Assembly (NCBI GenBank): GCA_021820165.1
Contig: JAKADW010000169.1
Span: 1-5,314 of the forward strand
Origin: Bacillota bacterium
GTDB taxonomy: Bacteria > Bacillota_E > Sulfobacillia > Sulfobacillales > Sulfobacillaceae
Direction of reading: 5' to 3'
DNA length: 5,314 nt
Part shown: positions 5,091 through 5,314 of the stretch, one piece after another
Layout: each line of letters starts with the position of its first letter
Numbering within the stretch: the first letter of the stretch is position 1
Program-made: the position numbers and the translations under genes
Notes under the pieces: generated by a model
The model's input: only the letters and a program-made list of their open reading frames with translations
Databases searched by the model: none
What the model was told of the DNA's origin: nothing

Positions 5091-5314
5091 GTCGGACCCC
5101 GTATGTGGGGAAGATAGGTTTCGCGCAAGATAAGGCGGAGTCGAACATTCGTCATAGTACGGAGGAGCAGGTCGGCAAAAAGGTGTCCGGGCGGCAATGG
5201 GCCTTCGTCAACCAAATGCTAAAGGCCCCGGCATGCGCCGATAATCGGTAGAAGGTGGGGCGGGGATCGCGTCGGCCTGGACCTTCACCCATGCTGCGGG
5301 AGACAAACGTTCAG
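5091..5314. other. Stretch without a convincing gene
   Basis: These 224 bases carry only short open frames. On the plus strand, GTG 5105 to TAG 5251 would encode 48 residues but has no good ribosome-binding site. On the minus strand, ATG 5292 to TGA 5154 would encode 46 residues, also without clear support. An inverted repeat GGGCCTT/AAGGCCC flanks a 16-base loop near 5199-5228, with no T-run on either strand. I see no tRNA, SRP RNA, riboswitch or insertion-sequence end here. It may be the spacer after a gene lying beyond the right edge. Confidence 0.4.

Noticed and set aside
5105..5251. Plus-strand frame from GTG, 48 residues, hydrophilic (begins VGKIGFAQDK), possibly divergent from the hypothetical gene.
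   Set aside because: No ribosome-binding site or promoter, GTG is the only start, and no family is recognised. Too short to claim as a gene.
129..5251. The 12-base string GATAATCGGTAG occurs both near 130 and near 5240.
   Set aside because: One copy is inside rbgA codons; flanks do not match and no duplication at target sites or element ends is visible. Chance repeat.
5152..5292. Minus-strand frame of 46 residues starting at ATG 5292.
   Set aside because: No convincing ribosome-binding site, no recognisable sequence, and a length expected by chance.
5150..5314. Searched for SRP RNA, tRNA, riboswitch or insertion-sequence end in the GC-rich right end.
   Set aside because: No GGTCAGGTCCGGAAGG-type SRP core, no tRNA T-loop/acceptor pairing and no riboswitch consensus was found; only a 7-bp inverted repeat with a 16-base loop.

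Overview
The window is the ribosome-assembly and protein-export operon of a Gram-positive, Bacillota-type bacterium. All recognisable genes lie on the minus strand, so transcription runs from about position 4650 down to position 1. In transcript order they are ylxM, ffh, rpsP, rimM, trmD, rplS, lepB and rbgA (ylqF), and rbgA is cut by the left edge. This order, the lepB insertion between rplS and rbgA, the near-consensus sigma-A-type promoter and the strong AAAGGAGG ribosome-binding sites all point to Bacillota. The moderately high GC and frequent GTG starts would fit a deep lineage such as Sulfobacillus or a relative. That genus guess is inference and weak.

Right end (5026-5314): I see no convincing gene. 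A TATAAT box and a very good Shine-Dalgarno at its lower edge drive a single 112-residue protein of unknown function (4687-5025, minus). The main operon promoter (TTGACA, 17 bases, TACAAT; 4650-4678) begins only nine bases beyond that gene's stop codon. The operon leader would open almost at once with a perfect 8-bp stem-loop (4619-4640).

Operon body (1-4614): the genes are packed very tightly. Junctions are an 8-base overlap (ylxM/ffh), a 19-base gap (ffh/rpsP), an 11-base overlap (rpsP/rimM), overlapping TGA/GTG-ATG-ATG codons (rimM/trmD), TAATG (trmD/rplS), a 55-base gap holding a perfect 10-bp hairpin (rplS/lepB), and TAATG again (lepB/rbgA). The usual Bacillota gene for the small KH-domain RNA-binding protein (khpA/ylqC) between rpsP and rimM is absent.

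Together the products cover co-translational targeting (YlxM and Ffh of the signal recognition particle), signal-peptide removal (LepB), the ribosomal proteins S16 and L19, 30S maturation (RimM), 50S maturation (RbgA) and the tRNA modification that protects reading frame (TrmD). The window is mostly ordinary housekeeping DNA. The points of interest are regulatory and architectural: the 5'-terminal hairpin, a possible non-ATG/GTG start for ylxM, the intercistronic hairpin before lepB, the missing khpA, a compact RbgA linker and the uncharacterised gene upstream. I found no evidence of a new defence or mobile system.
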